Positions 16,690 to 24,734 of a DNA stretch of 64,000 bases are shown here, piece by piece. A program made the position numbers and the translations under genes. Source of the DNA: CAYMRL01 sp964473205 (GTDB taxonomy: Bacteria; Deinococcota; Deinococci; Deinococcales; Trueperaceae); assembly GCA_964473205.1 (NCBI GenBank), contig CAYYOK010000006.1, positions 8,153-72,152 on the forward strand, read 5' to 3'. How positions within the stretch are numbered: position 1 is the stretch's first letter; each line of letters begins with the position of its first letter. The notes beneath the pieces were generated by a model. The model did not search any database. It was not told the DNA's origin and saw nothing but the letters and a program-made list of their open reading frames with translations.

Positions 16690-17624
16690 TTCCTCCACCC
16701 ACCTTCGCTGGTCTCCAGCGCGAACAGCCTCCGCAGCTCGTCGGCGCGGAACATGAAGACCTCCCTCGCCGAGCCGGCGGGGAAGGTCGACCTGAGTTGA
16801 GCCATGAGCTCGTCGACCGAGTCGACCGGCAGCGCATCGGCGCTGAGTCCTAGGTCGTAGAGCGCGTCCTCGACGACGATCTCGCCGACCGGGCCGAGCA
16901 GGTCGACGGCTTCTCGCATCAGCTCCCTGACGAAGCGCTCGTCGGCCACGGCCACCGAGGTGTACTCGGCCAGCCCGGCCGCCAGCAGCTCGCTGCCGGC
17001 CGTCACGACCTCGCGCACGGGCCGGCCCATCGCCGTCGCGACCTCGCGCAGGCTGCGGTGGCCGTCGAGCTTGCGCCACAGGTGCAGCGCGGTCAGCGAG
17101 AGCTCGACCGTCACCTGGTCTCCGACCTGGCCGCCGACCTGGCCGCCCACCTGCCCGGCCGGGACCACCTGGCCGCTGTGGCGCAGCTCCGAGCCCGGCC
17201 GTCCTATGGGGTGCGAGCTTACGCCGCCCTTCGGGCCCGCGTTCTCGCCGAAGCCGAACCCGATGACCGAGAGCACCGAGTCGGCCTGCAGCTCGCGGCG
17301 CGTCCCGCCGGTGCCCTCGTCACCCTGATGGGCGGCCTGCAGCAGCAGCGTATCGGTCGAGCTGGTCAAGGTGTTGCGCGGCGACTTGACACCGGAACGG
17401 AAGCCGAAGGTGCCGTCGGTCCACAGCAGCAGGGCGGAGAGGGCGGCGAGGTCGTAGAGCGGCCGCGCCTCGATGAACACGACGCGTCCGTTCTCGAAGT
17501 AGATGTTGCCTTGCAGCCGTTTCGGGTGGCGCACGACGAGGCAGCCGTCGGCCAGAGCCAGCGAGAGGTACTGGATCAAGTTGGCCAGCACCCCCTCCCC
17601 CAGACGGCCGCTCAGTGTTGTCAT
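16686..17624 (-). CDS. DUF4388 (PATAN) domain protein
   Basis: 312 residues. The N-terminal about 100 residues match DUF4388: SGRLGEGVLANLIQYLSLALADGCLVV, then GNIYFENGRVVFIEARPLYDLAAL. This domain is common in Deinococcota, Myxococcota and cyanobacterial response regulators, where it is linked to signalling and gliding. The middle has a Gly-Gln-Val repeat (around 17105-17160). The C-terminal half is helical and similar in layout to the second DUF4388 protein at 26900-27919. The gene is translationally coupled to the HAMP protein. An SD-like GGGGAAGG precedes the ATG, and TAGGAT on the minus strand at 17653-17658 could be its -10. Confidence 0.8.
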   Translation of the reverse strand: MTTLSGRLGEGVLANLIQYLSLALADGCLVVRHPKRLQGNIYFENGRVVFIEARPLYDLAALSALLLWTDGTFGFRSGVKSPRNTLTSSTDTLLLQAAHQGDEGTGGTRRELQADSVLSVIGFGFGENAGPKGGVSSHPIGRPGSELRHSGQVVPAGQVGGQVGGQVGDQVTVELSLTALHLWRKLDGHRSLREVATAMGRPVREVVTAGSELLAAGLAEYTSVAVADERFVRELMREAVDLLGPVGEIVVEDALYDLGLSADALPVDSVDELMAQLRSTFPAGSAREVFMFRADELRRLFALETSEGGWRK

Positions 17625-17733
17625 CTGCCTTCCCCGGACATCGGCTCCGCCAATCCTACCAACGCCGGGAAGCCCGGCGAGCCGTGGTAGCTTGGGACGG
17701 CTTCTGCGGCGGGGACGCCGCTATGGGAGAGAC

Positions 17734-18732
17734 ATGCACACCATCTGTTTGATCGCCGGTGACGGCATCGGCCAGGAAGTGATACCAGCCGCGCGGCGGC
17801 TGTTGGAAGCGACGGGTCTGGACCTGAGGTTCGAGGAGGCGGAGGCCGGCTGGACGACCTTCCAGAGGACGGGCACCAGCGTGCCGGCCGCCACCCTCAC
17901 GGCCGTCACCAGCTCCGACGCGACGCTCGCCGGCGCCTTCACCAGCCCCTCGCACAAGGTCGAGGGTCACCAGGGCGCCATCCGGTACATGCGGCGCACG
18001 CTCGATCTGTTCTCCAACCTGCGTCCGGCGCGCTCGCGGCCCGTCGAGCGCTGCGTGCCGGGCCTCGACATGCTGATGGTGCGCGAGAACACCGAGGGCC
18101 TCTACGTCGAGAAGGAGCGGCGCTACGGCGACGTCGCGATCGCCGACGCCGTGATCACCAGGGGCGCGTCGCGCCGCATCGCGCACGTGGCGCTGGCTCA
18201 GGCCCGCAGGCGCCGCAAGCGCCTGGCGGTGGTGCACAAGGCGAACGTGCTGCCGCTGACCTCGGGGATGTTCCTCGAGACGGTGATGGAAGTCGCCAAG
18301 GAGTACCCCGACGTCGAGACCTACGACGTCATCGTCGACGCGGCCGCCATGAAGCTCGTCAGGGACCCGGAGAGCTTCGACGTGCTCGTCTCCACCAACC
18401 TCTTCGGCGACATCCTCTCCGACCTGATGGCCGGCCTCACCGGCGGGCTCGGCATCGCCCCGAGCGCCAACGTCGGCGAGCGCTACGCGATCTTCGAGCC
18501 CGTGCACGGCAGCGCGCCCGACATCGCGGGCAGGGGGATCGCCAACCCGACCGCGACGATGCTGACCGCCGCGATGATGCTCGATCATCTGGGCCTCCGC
18601 GATACCGCCGAGCGCATCGACAGGGCGGTCGACCAAGTGCTCGCCTCCGGCCCCGTCACCGCCGACCTCGGCGGCAGAGCAACCACCGTCGAGTTCACCG
18701 ACGCCGTCATCGCGGCGTACTCTCAGGTCTGA
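17734..18732 (+). CDS. hicd: Homoisocitrate dehydrogenase (alpha-aminoadipate lysine pathway)
   Basis: 332 residues, isopropylmalate/isocitrate dehydrogenase superfamily. It is strikingly close to the Thermus homoisocitrate dehydrogenase as I remember it: ICLIAGDGIGQEVIPAARR, GAIRYMRRTLDLFSNLRPA (substrate-recognition loop), VRENTEGLYVEKERRYGDVA, HKANVLPLTSGMF and FEPVHGSAPDIAGRGIANP. It oxidatively decarboxylates homoisocitrate to 2-oxoadipate with NAD+. Its presence implies lysine is made through alpha-aminoadipate, as in Thermus and Deinococcus. The ATG at 17734 has GGGAGAG upstream. The other pathway genes are not in the window. Confidence 0.88.
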   Translation: MHTICLIAGDGIGQEVIPAARRLLEATGLDLRFEEAEAGWTTFQRTGTSVPAATLTAVTSSDATLAGAFTSPSHKVEGHQGAIRYMRRTLDLFSNLRPARSRPVERCVPGLDMLMVRENTEGLYVEKERRYGDVAIADAVITRGASRRIAHVALAQARRRRKRLAVVHKANVLPLTSGMFLETVMEVAKEYPDVETYDVIVDAAAMKLVRDPESFDVLVSTNLFGDILSDLMAGLTGGLGIAPSANVGERYAIFEPVHGSAPDIAGRGIANPTATMLTAAMMLDHLGLRDTAERIDRAVDQVLASGPVTADLGGRATTVEFTDAVIAAYSQV

Positions 18733-18734
18733 GC

Positions 18735-18794
18735 ATGCGCTACCTGGGGCTAGACAAGGTCGGACTGGACTCGTTCGCACGGAGCTGGGGGTAG
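18735..18794 (+). CDS. Possible 19-codon leader ORF before ftsX
   Basis: ATG to TAG, ending 3 bases before the ftsX GTG. It starts just after the homoisocitrate dehydrogenase stop. It could couple translation into ftsX, but such a short frame can arise by chance and no homologue is recognised. Confidence 0.15.
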   Translation: MRYLGLDKVGLDSFARSWG

Positions 18795-18797
18795 CGC

Positions 18798-19658
18798 GTG
18801 TACTCCCTGAGCCAGGCCATGCGCGCCATCCGCGGCAACTGGGTCGCGAGCGTCTCGACGATCACGACGATGACGCTGTCGTTGACGATCCTCGCCGCCT
18901 TCAGCCTGCTCAGCCTCAACCTCAACCAGACCCTGGCCAGCCTGCAGGGCGAGCTGGAGGTCTCGGCCTACCTGCGCCGCGACGCCAACGTCGACCAGCT
19001 GCTCGGCACCATCAGGGCGTGGCCCGAGGTGCAATCCGTGCGGTTCGTCTCGAGCGACGAGGCGTTGGCAGCGATGGTGGCGAGCCTGCCTTCGCTCGGG
19101 CGCGCGGCCGCGATGGTCGAGAATCCGCTGCCCGACACGCTGCACGTCCGGCTCTTCGACCCGGCGGGGACGGGCGTCGTCAGGGTCAGGCTCGAGCAGC
19201 TTCCCGGCGTGGACGAGGTCGACGACTCGAGCGAGGCGGTGGGGACCTTCCTGGCCTTGCAGAACGTGCTGCGCGTCGGCGGCTCGATCCTGGTGGTGGT
19301 GCTGCTGGGGTCGGCGCTGTTCGCCATCGTCAACTCGATCCGCGCCGCCATCACCGCGCGCCGCGAGGAGATCGACGTGATGCGGCTGGTCGGTGCTAGC
19401 CGCGGCTTCATACGCGCGCCGTTCCTGCTCGAGGGGCTGATGCTGGGCCTGATCAGCGCGGTGATCGCGCTGGGCCTCGCCATCCCCGGCTACCAGTTCG
19501 CGGTGGCGAACCTCGCAGAGCAGTTCGCGTTCGTACCGTTCGTGCGCGACGCCGCCAGCCTCGGTTGGGTGGCCGGCGCGCTGGCGTTGCTGGCCCTGCT
19601 CGTCGGGCTGGTCGGCAGCGCGATCTCGGTGTCGCAGTTCCTGCGCGAGGACCAGTAG
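18798..19658 (+). CDS. ftsX: Cell-division permease-like protein FtsX
   Basis: 286 residues with the FtsX layout: a short cytoplasmic N-terminus, TM1 (SVSTITTMTLSLTILAAFSL), a periplasmic loop of about 120 residues containing VSAYLRRDANVDQ, then three C-terminal TM segments, with the RREEIDVMRLVGASRGFIRAPFLLEG cytoplasmic helix typical of FtsX/MacB permeases. FtsX with the ATPase FtsE activates septal peptidoglycan hydrolases through periplasmic EnvC-type partners. An EnvC-like gene lies 46 bp downstream and an amidase 5 kb on. ftsE is not adjacent, which is unusual. Confidence 0.93.
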   Translation: MYSLSQAMRAIRGNWVASVSTITTMTLSLTILAAFSLLSLNLNQTLASLQGELEVSAYLRRDANVDQLLGTIRAWPEVQSVRFVSSDEALAAMVASLPSLGRAAAMVENPLPDTLHVRLFDPAGTGVVRVRLEQLPGVDEVDDSSEAVGTFLALQNVLRVGGSILVVVLLGSALFAIVNSIRAAITARREEIDVMRLVGASRGFIRAPFLLEGLMLGLISAVIALGLAIPGYQFAVANLAEQFAFVPFVRDAASLGWVAGALALLALLVGLVGSAISVSQFLREDQ

Positions 19659-19692
19659 CGCCGCTCGCTACGGGCTGCGCTCGGCTGGTTGC

Positions 19693-19698
19693 TAGACT
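19693..19698 (+). promoter_or_regulatory. Leaderless -10 element, EnvC-like gene
   Basis: TAGACT six bases before the GTG at 19705. The gene may thus be transcribed separately from ftsX. Confidence 0.55.
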
Positions 19699-19704
19699 TA
19701 CGGC

Positions 19705-21006
19705 GTGAGGTCGCTCTTCTCGCGGCGGTTGCTGTCGGCCCTGGTGGCGTTGTTCGCCTGCCAGGCGCTCGCGCCCGCTCAGGTCTCGGTGACCAGCACC
19801 GAGCTGCAGAGCATGGAGCAGGACATCAACCGCTACCAGGCGTTGCTGCGCGAGCGCGAGGCCGAGATGGCGGCGATCGAGGCGGCGCTGGGCGAGACCG
19901 CGGCCGCGCTGCGGCAGCGCATAGCCGAGCGCGACGCCGTCAGCGTCGAGATCGTGCAGCGGCGCGGCGAGCGCGAGCAGATCGAGGCCCGCATCCGCGA
20001 CCTCGACTCGCAGCGCCAGGCGACCGAGGCGCGGATCGTCGCCCTGGAGGCGCGCCTCTCCGACATGCGGGTGCGCGTCGCCGAGATGCTCGTCAACGTC
20101 TACAAGCAGCGCGGCCAGCGCATCGGGTCGGCGTTCGCCACCAGCGAGAGCTTCCACGACCTGCGCGTGCGCAACTACTACCTGGGCATCCTGGCCGAGC
20201 AGGACGCGGCCATCATCACCGAGCTCGACACGCTGGTGGCCACCCTCAACGCGGCGCGCGAGACGCTCGCCACGCAGCTGTCGGAGCTGCGCGACGCGCA
20301 GAGCACCCTGCTGGCGGCAGAGGCCGAGCTGGCGGCCACCCAGGCGCGGCTCGAGCGCCTCGTCGCCGACCTCAACTCGACCGAGCAGGGCCAGCAGGCC
20401 CAGCGCCAGAACCTGCTGGCGGAGCAGAACCGCATCGAGCGCAGCCTCGACGACCTCGGCTCGCAGTTCGCCGCCGAGCTCGAGCGCCTGCGCCTGCTGG
20501 AGGCCGCTGCCCGCGCCGACGCCGAGCGCTTCGCGCAGGACCGCGAGAGGCAGCTCACCGCGCAGCGCGAGGCCGACCAGGCGCGGTCGCGCATCGACGC
20601 GCTGAACCAGCCGGTGCCGCCGCTCAGCAGCGGGTTCATCCGGCCCGTCGACGGCGCCGAGCTGGTGACCCGCTTCGGCGAGGGCGGGAACTCGTACCTG
20701 GCGATCAGGGCTCCGGTCGCTAACGCTGCGGTGAAGGCGATAGGGGCTGGCCGGGTCGAGGGCCTCGACTACCTCGGCGCCAACTTCGGCTACATGGTGG
20801 CGATCAGGCACGCCGACGGGCTGGTGAGCATCTACGCCAACCTGCGGCAGCCGCTCGTCAGCATGTTCGAGAACGTCAGGCAGGGCCAGGTCCTCGGCTA
20901 CCTGGGCGGCGGCACCTTGACGCGCAGCGACATCTTGCAGCTCTACGCCAAGCGCGACGGCGGAACCGGGCCGTTCATCGATCCGACCCCGCTGCTCGGC
21001 TGGTGA
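19705..21006 (+). CDS. EnvC-like murein hydrolase activator, coiled coil plus degenerate LytM domain
   Basis: 433 residues. A signal peptide (LLSALVALFACQALAPAQ) precedes a long Glu/Arg/Ala coiled coil (about 30-310), then an M23/LytM-fold domain (about 315-433). The zinc-binding and catalytic residues of active M23 peptidases are absent. The usual H-x-G-x-D after RFG is replaced by RFGEGGNSYLAIRAP. YGHL is YANL, and the terminal HxH is LQLYAK. That is the state of E. coli EnvC, a non-enzymatic activator of cell-division amidases recruited by FtsEX. Position directly behind ftsX and near an AMIN-amidase supports the same role here. Confidence 0.88.
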   Translation: MRSLFSRRLLSALVALFACQALAPAQVSVTSTELQSMEQDINRYQALLREREAEMAAIEAALGETAAALRQRIAERDAVSVEIVQRRGEREQIEARIRDLDSQRQATEARIVALEARLSDMRVRVAEMLVNVYKQRGQRIGSAFATSESFHDLRVRNYYLGILAEQDAAIITELDTLVATLNAARETLATQLSELRDAQSTLLAAEAELAATQARLERLVADLNSTEQGQQAQRQNLLAEQNRIERSLDDLGSQFAAELERLRLLEAAARADAERFAQDRERQLTAQREADQARSRIDALNQPVPPLSSGFIRPVDGAELVTRFGEGGNSYLAIRAPVANAAVKAIGAGRVEGLDYLGANFGYMVAIRHADGLVSIYANLRQPLVSMFENVRQGQVLGYLGGGTLTRSDILQLYAKRDGGTGPFIDPTPLLGW

Positions 21007-21021
21007 GCCCCCGGTGAAGGC

Positions 21022-21121
21022 GTGACCTGCCCAGCCTGCGGAGCCGCCAACGCGCACGGGATGAGGTATTGCGGGCCGATGAGACGCGCGCCATGACCTG
21101 CCCAGCCTGCGGAGCCGCCAA
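21022..21121 (+). repeat. 71-bp duplication of the 5' end of the cyclase gene, left part before the gap
   Basis: The segment encoding a zinc-ribbon start (MTCPACGAAN...MRYCG) occurs from GTG 21022 and again from ATG 21093, a period of 71 bp, and a third time from ATG 21248 after the gap. The first copy reads into a TGA at 21094-21096, giving a 24-codon ORF whose stop overlaps the next ATG. A frame running straight from GTG 21022 into the enzyme is therefore broken by the duplication. Confidence 0.75.
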
Positions 21122-21221
21122 NNNNNNNNNNNNNNNNNNNNNNNNNNNNNNNNNNNNNNNNNNNNNNNNNNNNNNNNNNNNNNNNNNNNNNNNNNNNNNN
21201 NNNNNNNNNNNNNNNNNNNNN
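21122..21221. other. Assembly gap (100 N)
   Basis: Exactly 100 N. The 55 bases before it (21067-21121) and after it (21222-21276) are identical. An exact 55-base overlap at contig ends is what a de Bruijn assembler run at k=55 leaves. The true sequence may therefore be the two contigs merged, 155 bp shorter than shown, or a longer array of 71-bp repeats. Confidence 0.95.
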
Positions 21222-21247
21222 TATTGCGGGCCGATGAGACGCGCGCC

Positions 21248-23398
21248 ATGACCTGCCCAGCCTGCGGAGCCGCCAATGCGCCCGGGATGAGGTATTGCGG
21301 CATGTGCGCCAGCCCGCTCGCCCAGCAGCAGGCTGGGCGCGAGCGGCGGCGGGTGAGCGTGGTGTTCGTCGACCTGGTCGGCTTCAGCACGATGTCGCGC
21401 GAGCTCGATCCCGAGGAAGTGCGCGACCTCGCCGACGAGGTGCTGACCGCCGTGGCGGGCGTGATCGAGGACTTCGACGGTTACGTCGACTCGCTGCACG
21501 GCGACGGCCTGATAGCTCTGTTCGGGGCGCCGCATTCGCATCCCGACGACCCTGAGCGGGCGGTGCTGGCGGCTTCGAGCGCTCTCTCGGCCATCGCCAA
21601 GGTCGGCCGCAGCCGCGGGGTGGCCCTGACGGGCCGCGCGGGCGTCAACACCGGCATCGTCATCGCGGGCGCCGTCGGCTCCGGCAAGGTGCGCAGCTAC
21701 ACGGTGATGGGCAGCGTCGTCAACCTCGCGGCGCGCCTCGAGGAGGCCGCCTCGCCCGGCGAGGTGTGGGTCGGTCCCGACACGCAGGAGGCGACGCGCC
21801 ACAGGCTGCTGTTCGAGAGCACGGGGCCCCTGGAGCTGCGCGGCTTCCCAGGCGTCAGGGAGGCGTTCAGGCTGATCCCGGGTGGGGTTCAGCGCGAGGT
21901 CGACGCCTACCTCGACCTGCCGTTCGTCGGGCGCAAGGCGGAGCTTCAGCGGCTCGAGAGCTACCTGGCGGGCGTGGTGGCCGGCGGCAGCCCGCGGGAG
22001 GTGTGGCTGGCCGGCGAGGCCGGGCGCGGCAAGACCCGGCTGCTGCGCGAGTTCAGCGAGCGGATCGGGCCTCGCTACGCGAGGTTGTGGATCGATCACC
22101 GACCGGCCGACGCGTTCGACTGGGTGCCGTTGGCGGCGCAGCTCTTCGGGTTCTCCGACAGCGACGACGTCGACACGCGTCGCGAGAAGGCCGAGAGCTT
22201 CCTGGCCCGGGTGCTGCCTGACGAGCCGCGCTGGCACCGCATCATCCTCGTGAGCATCGATCTGATGCCGACGCAGGCGTGGACGCGCTTGGAGCGCCGC
22301 ACCATCGACAGGACGCTGATCGCGTGGCGCGACCTGCTCGTCTCGCTCACCAGGACGCCCGACGGTCCCGCCGCGATCCTGCTCGCCGTCGAGAGCGAGC
22401 CTCGCGACCCCGACCTGCGCACGTTCCTCGAGCTGCTCCAGAGCACCGACGCGCCGCTGCTGGTGGTGCGCACGAGCCGCGAGCGGACGTTGCCGGACGG
22501 GGTCGAGGCGTTGCACCTGCCTCCGCTGACGCCGGCCGAGAGCATGCAGCTGCTGGAGGGCGTGGCCAGCCCCACGCTCAGGGTGGCGGCCGAGGCGCTG
22601 GTGAGGCAGGTCGGCGGCGTGCCGGCGTACCTGCTCGAGCTGGGCCGCGCGCTGTCGATAACCCAGGAGGACAGCTTCTCCGGCTCGTTGGCCTCGCTGC
22701 TGCAGGCGCGCCTCGACATGGTGGAGCTGCGGCCACGCCGGCTGCTGGCGCGTGCCGCGCTGGTCGGTGAGGCGTCGTGGGGCGGCCTGCTGCGCGAGCT
22801 AGCCGGCACGCCCGAGGAGATCAAGACCTTGGTCGCCGAGAACCTGCTGGTGCTGCAGAGCGCCAGCATCGTCGCCGGGGAGACCGAGTACGGGTTCCAG
22901 AGCGAGCTCCTGCGCAACGCCGTGCTGCGCATGATCCCCTTCGCCGAGCGGCCGAACCTGCACCTGCGCATCGCGACGTGGCTGGAGAAGAACGCGCCGT
23001 TGGCGTTCGCGGAGCTGACCGCCGAGCACTTCGAGCGCGGCGGCTCGCCGGACGCGGCATACGCCCACTTCCTGGCGGCCGCGGACCAGGCGATGGTCCA
23101 CAACGAGGTCAGGCGCAGCTTCGACCTCTTCGAGCGCGCCCTGTCTCTGCCGCTGCCGGCTCAGATGCTCGCCGAGGCCGCGCTGGCCTACGCGCAGGCC
23201 GCCTTGGCGGCGGCGCAGCCAGCGCGCGCGCAGGAGGTGCTGGCCCGCACCGCGCTGCTCCTCGACGGAGCTCCGGAGGGAGCGCGAGGCGAGCTCGAGC
23301 GCGTGCGCTCGGAGCTGGCGCGCGAGGCGCGCGCCCTCGCCCTGATCGAGGCCGAGGCGGCGGAGACCGAGGCCGGCGTCCCTCAGCTCGAGGCTTGA
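21248..23398 (+). CDS. Class III adenylate/guanylate cyclase fused to an ATPase/TPR-like regulator
   Basis: 716 residues from the ATG at 21248; the true 5' end is uncertain because of the adjacent repeat and gap. An N-terminal zinc ribbon has the CPAC...YCGMC pattern. The cyclase domain (about 35-200) has the metal aspartates D42 (FVDLVGFS) and D86 (HGDGLIALFGAP), plus GVNTGIVIAGAVGS and VNLAARLEE. An ATPase domain follows with Walker A GEAGRGKT (K262), and then an alpha-helical repeat region (about 570-716). This zinc ribbon-cyclase-AAA-TPR order is a known multidomain signalling type. It probably makes cAMP in response to a bound ligand or partner, in line with the Crp/Fnr protein at 58828. 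Confidence 0.88.
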   Translation: MTCPACGAANAPGMRYCGMCASPLAQQQAGRERRRVSVVFVDLVGFSTMSRELDPEEVRDLADEVLTAVAGVIEDFDGYVDSLHGDGLIALFGAPHSHPDDPERAVLAASSALSAIAKVGRSRGVALTGRAGVNTGIVIAGAVGSGKVRSYTVMGSVVNLAARLEEAASPGEVWVGPDTQEATRHRLLFESTGPLELRGFPGVREAFRLIPGGVQREVDAYLDLPFVGRKAELQRLESYLAGVVAGGSPREVWLAGEAGRGKTRLLREFSERIGPRYARLWIDHRPADAFDWVPLAAQLFGFSDSDDVDTRREKAESFLARVLPDEPRWHRIILVSIDLMPTQAWTRLERRTIDRTLIAWRDLLVSLTRTPDGPAAILLAVESEPRDPDLRTFLELLQSTDAPLLVVRTSRERTLPDGVEALHLPPLTPAESMQLLEGVASPTLRVAAEALVRQVGGVPAYLLELGRALSITQEDSFSGSLASLLQARLDMVELRPRRLLARAALVGEASWGGLLRELAGTPEEIKTLVAENLLVLQSASIVAGETEYGFQSELLRNAVLRMIPFAERPNLHLRIATWLEKNAPLAFAELTAEHFERGGSPDAAYAHFLAAADQAMVHNEVRRSFDLFERALSLPLPAQMLAEAALAYAQAALAAAQPARAQEVLARTALLLDGAPEGARGELERVRSELAREARALALIEAEAAETEAGVPQLEA

Positions 23399-23405
23399 GC
23401 GCGGC

Positions 23406-24257
23406 TCAGTCTGGTTCGAGCGCTGCGCCATCGCCGAACACGGCGAACCACGGCTTGAAGCTCGGCTCCACCGCCACGAGGCGGCGGGCCAGCTCGCCGC
23501 GGTCAGCGGTCGGCAGCGCTCCGCCCAACGCGAGCGGGAAGTCCCATCCGCGCGTCTGAGACAGTTCCAGCGCGCGCTGGGTCAGCACGCCCTGGTACCA
23601 GAGCAGGCGCGGCAGTGCGGTGCGGCCGCGCGGGTACTCGAAGCCGTCGAGCGGCCAGCCGCCCGCGTCGCCCTGGCCGGCCGCCACCTGAACCTCGGCC
23701 CAACGCCGCAGCAGCTCGAGGTTGCGCTCCTCGCCGGCGACCCTCAGGGCCTGCACGAACAGGTAGGTGGCGAGGAGCTCGTCCAGCCACCTGAGGTACG
23801 TCCGCAGCCCGGAGACGTTGGCGACGGCGTGGCCCCACTCGTGCCCGACCAGGAGGTCGAGGAACTCGCCGAGCGGGCCTGGCGGAGCCACGCCGGCGTG
23901 CCCCGCGGCGAGCAGCAGGTCGTCGAAGCGCTTGAGGAAGCGCTCGGGGTAGTCCGCCGCGACGACGACCGTGGCGACGCCGGGCTCGTTGCGGGTGAAG
24001 GGCAGGCCGTACGGGTAGCTGCAGATCTTGTGCCAGTCGCGGGAGCTGGCCACCAACAGCCTGACCCTGCCCGCGGGCGAGAGGGCGTCGGCCGCCTGAC
24101 GTTGCAGCTTCACCAGCCACGCCGAGAGCTGGGCCGCGCGGCGCCTGGCGCCCTCGGAGTGGCTGACGCTGAGGCCCGAGCCGACCTCGAAGGTCGACGC
24201 CAGCTCCCTCAGGTAGACGCCGCTCACGCCGAACTCCCCGGCCCGCCGCCTGCGCAT
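23406..24257 (-). CDS. Putative zinc metallopeptidase-like protein with HEWGH motif
   Basis: 283 residues from the ATG at 24257, supported by TACACT seven bases upstream. I do not recognise the family. A single HExxH-type motif (LLVGHEWGHAVANVSG) lies around residue 143, preceded by a mixed alpha/beta segment (RVRLLVASSRDW...VATVVVAADYPERF) and followed by a helical half. There is no signal peptide or membrane helix, so it is probably cytoplasmic. HExxH followed by an acidic helix would fit a gluzincin-like site (candidate Glu/Asp in LRWLDELLATYLF), but this is inference. It converges with the cyclase gene and diverges from zapG. Confidence 0.55.
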   Translation of the reverse strand: MRRRRAGEFGVSGVYLRELASTFEVGSGLSVSHSEGARRRAAQLSAWLVKLQRQAADALSPAGRVRLLVASSRDWHKICSYPYGLPFTRNEPGVATVVVAADYPERFLKRFDDLLLAAGHAGVAPPGPLGEFLDLLVGHEWGHAVANVSGLRTYLRWLDELLATYLFVQALRVAGEERNLELLRRWAEVQVAAGQGDAGGWPLDGFEYPRGRTALPRLLWYQGVLTQRALELSQTRGWDFPLALGGALPTADRGELARRLVAVEPSFKPWFAVFGDGAALEPD

Positions 24258-24264
24258 GCCGAGG

Positions 24265-24270
24265 AGTGTA
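24265..24270 (-). promoter_or_regulatory. Leaderless -10 element, HEWGH gene
   Basis: TACACT on the minus strand, seven bases before the ATG at 24257. Confidence 0.65.
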
Positions 24271-24287
24271 GCGCTGGCGGGTGCCTG

Positions 24288-24293
24288 TATCCT
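24288..24293 (+). promoter_or_regulatory. Leaderless -10 element, ZapG-like gene
   Basis: TATCCT seven bases before the ATG at 24301. Confidence 0.6.
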
Positions 24294-24300
24294 TAAGGCG

Positions 24301-24612
24301 ATGGTGTCTTGGCCGTCCTTGGCTCTCGGGCTCGCGCTCGGCCTCGTCGTGGGCTGGTTCACGGCGTTGCTGCTCAGGCGCAGGAGCGAGAGCGAGAACC
24401 GGCTCAGGCGCATGCGCCGCGAGCTGGACCAGCTGCAGGGCTCGGTGGCCCAGCACTTCGCCCAGTCCGGCGCCCTGATCACGCGGCTGCGCTCCGACGT
24501 CGAGCAGCTCTACTTGCACCTCGAGCGAGGCGCTTCGGAGCTGACGACCGAGGACGCGGTGCAGCGCCGTCTGCGCAGCCTCGAGAGCCAGCACGATCTG
24601 CCGGGTGAGTAA
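24301..24612 (+). CDS. ZapG/YhcB-like (DUF1043) membrane-anchored coiled-coil protein
   Basis: 103 residues: one N-terminal membrane helix (SLALGLALGLVVGWFTALLL) followed by Arg-rich RRRSESENRLRRMRREL and a coiled coil containing QLQGSVAQHFAQSGALI. The DUF1043 signature includes a similar V-x-xHF-x2-(S/T)A-x-L run. YhcB/ZapG links the cell envelope to divisome and elongasome activity in gammaproteobacteria. The location between EnvC-like and amidase genes agrees with a role in envelope growth. Confidence 0.7.
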   Translation: MVSWPSLALGLALGLVVGWFTALLLRRRSESENRLRRMRRELDQLQGSVAQHFAQSGALITRLRSDVEQLYLHLERGASELTTEDAVQRRLRSLESQHDLPGE

Positions 24613-24617
24613 GCAGG

Positions 24618-24630
24618 GGGCGTAGCCCCG
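24618..24630 (+). terminator. Small hairpin after the ZapG-like gene
   Basis: GGGGC GTA GCCCC directly after the stop codon. A second nested structure (AGAGCC ... GAGAG/CTCTC ... GGCTCT) follows at about 24668-24708. Either could end transcription before the amidase promoter; neither has a T-run. Confidence 0.35.
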
Positions 24631-24718
24631 CGAACGGCCGGCGAGTCGCCTGTCGGCGACGGCCAGAAGAGCCTTCAGAGAGCGAATTCTCTCATCCAGA
24701 ACGGCTCTATTCGCGTGC

Positions 24719-24724
24719 TAGACT
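24719..24724 (+). promoter_or_regulatory. -10 element, amidase gene
   Basis: TAGACT ten bases before the GTG at 24735. Spacing is slightly longer than in the other leaderless promoters. Confidence 0.5.
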
Positions 24725-24734
24725 CCGGTCCGAA

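Noticed and set aside
16690..17079. 130-residue N-terminal extension of the HAMP protein
   Set aside because: It would lie fully inside the DUF4388 gene in another frame and has Arg/Gly shadow composition; the GTG overlapping the DUF4388 stop is the better start.
19705..21006. Active M23 zinc endopeptidase
   Set aside because: All zinc-binding His/Asp positions are replaced; an EnvC-type activator fits better.
21022..21096. Separate 24-codon zinc-ribbon gene
   Set aside because: It is the duplicated 5' end of the cyclase gene cut off by the duplication, next to an assembly gap; treated as part of the repeat.
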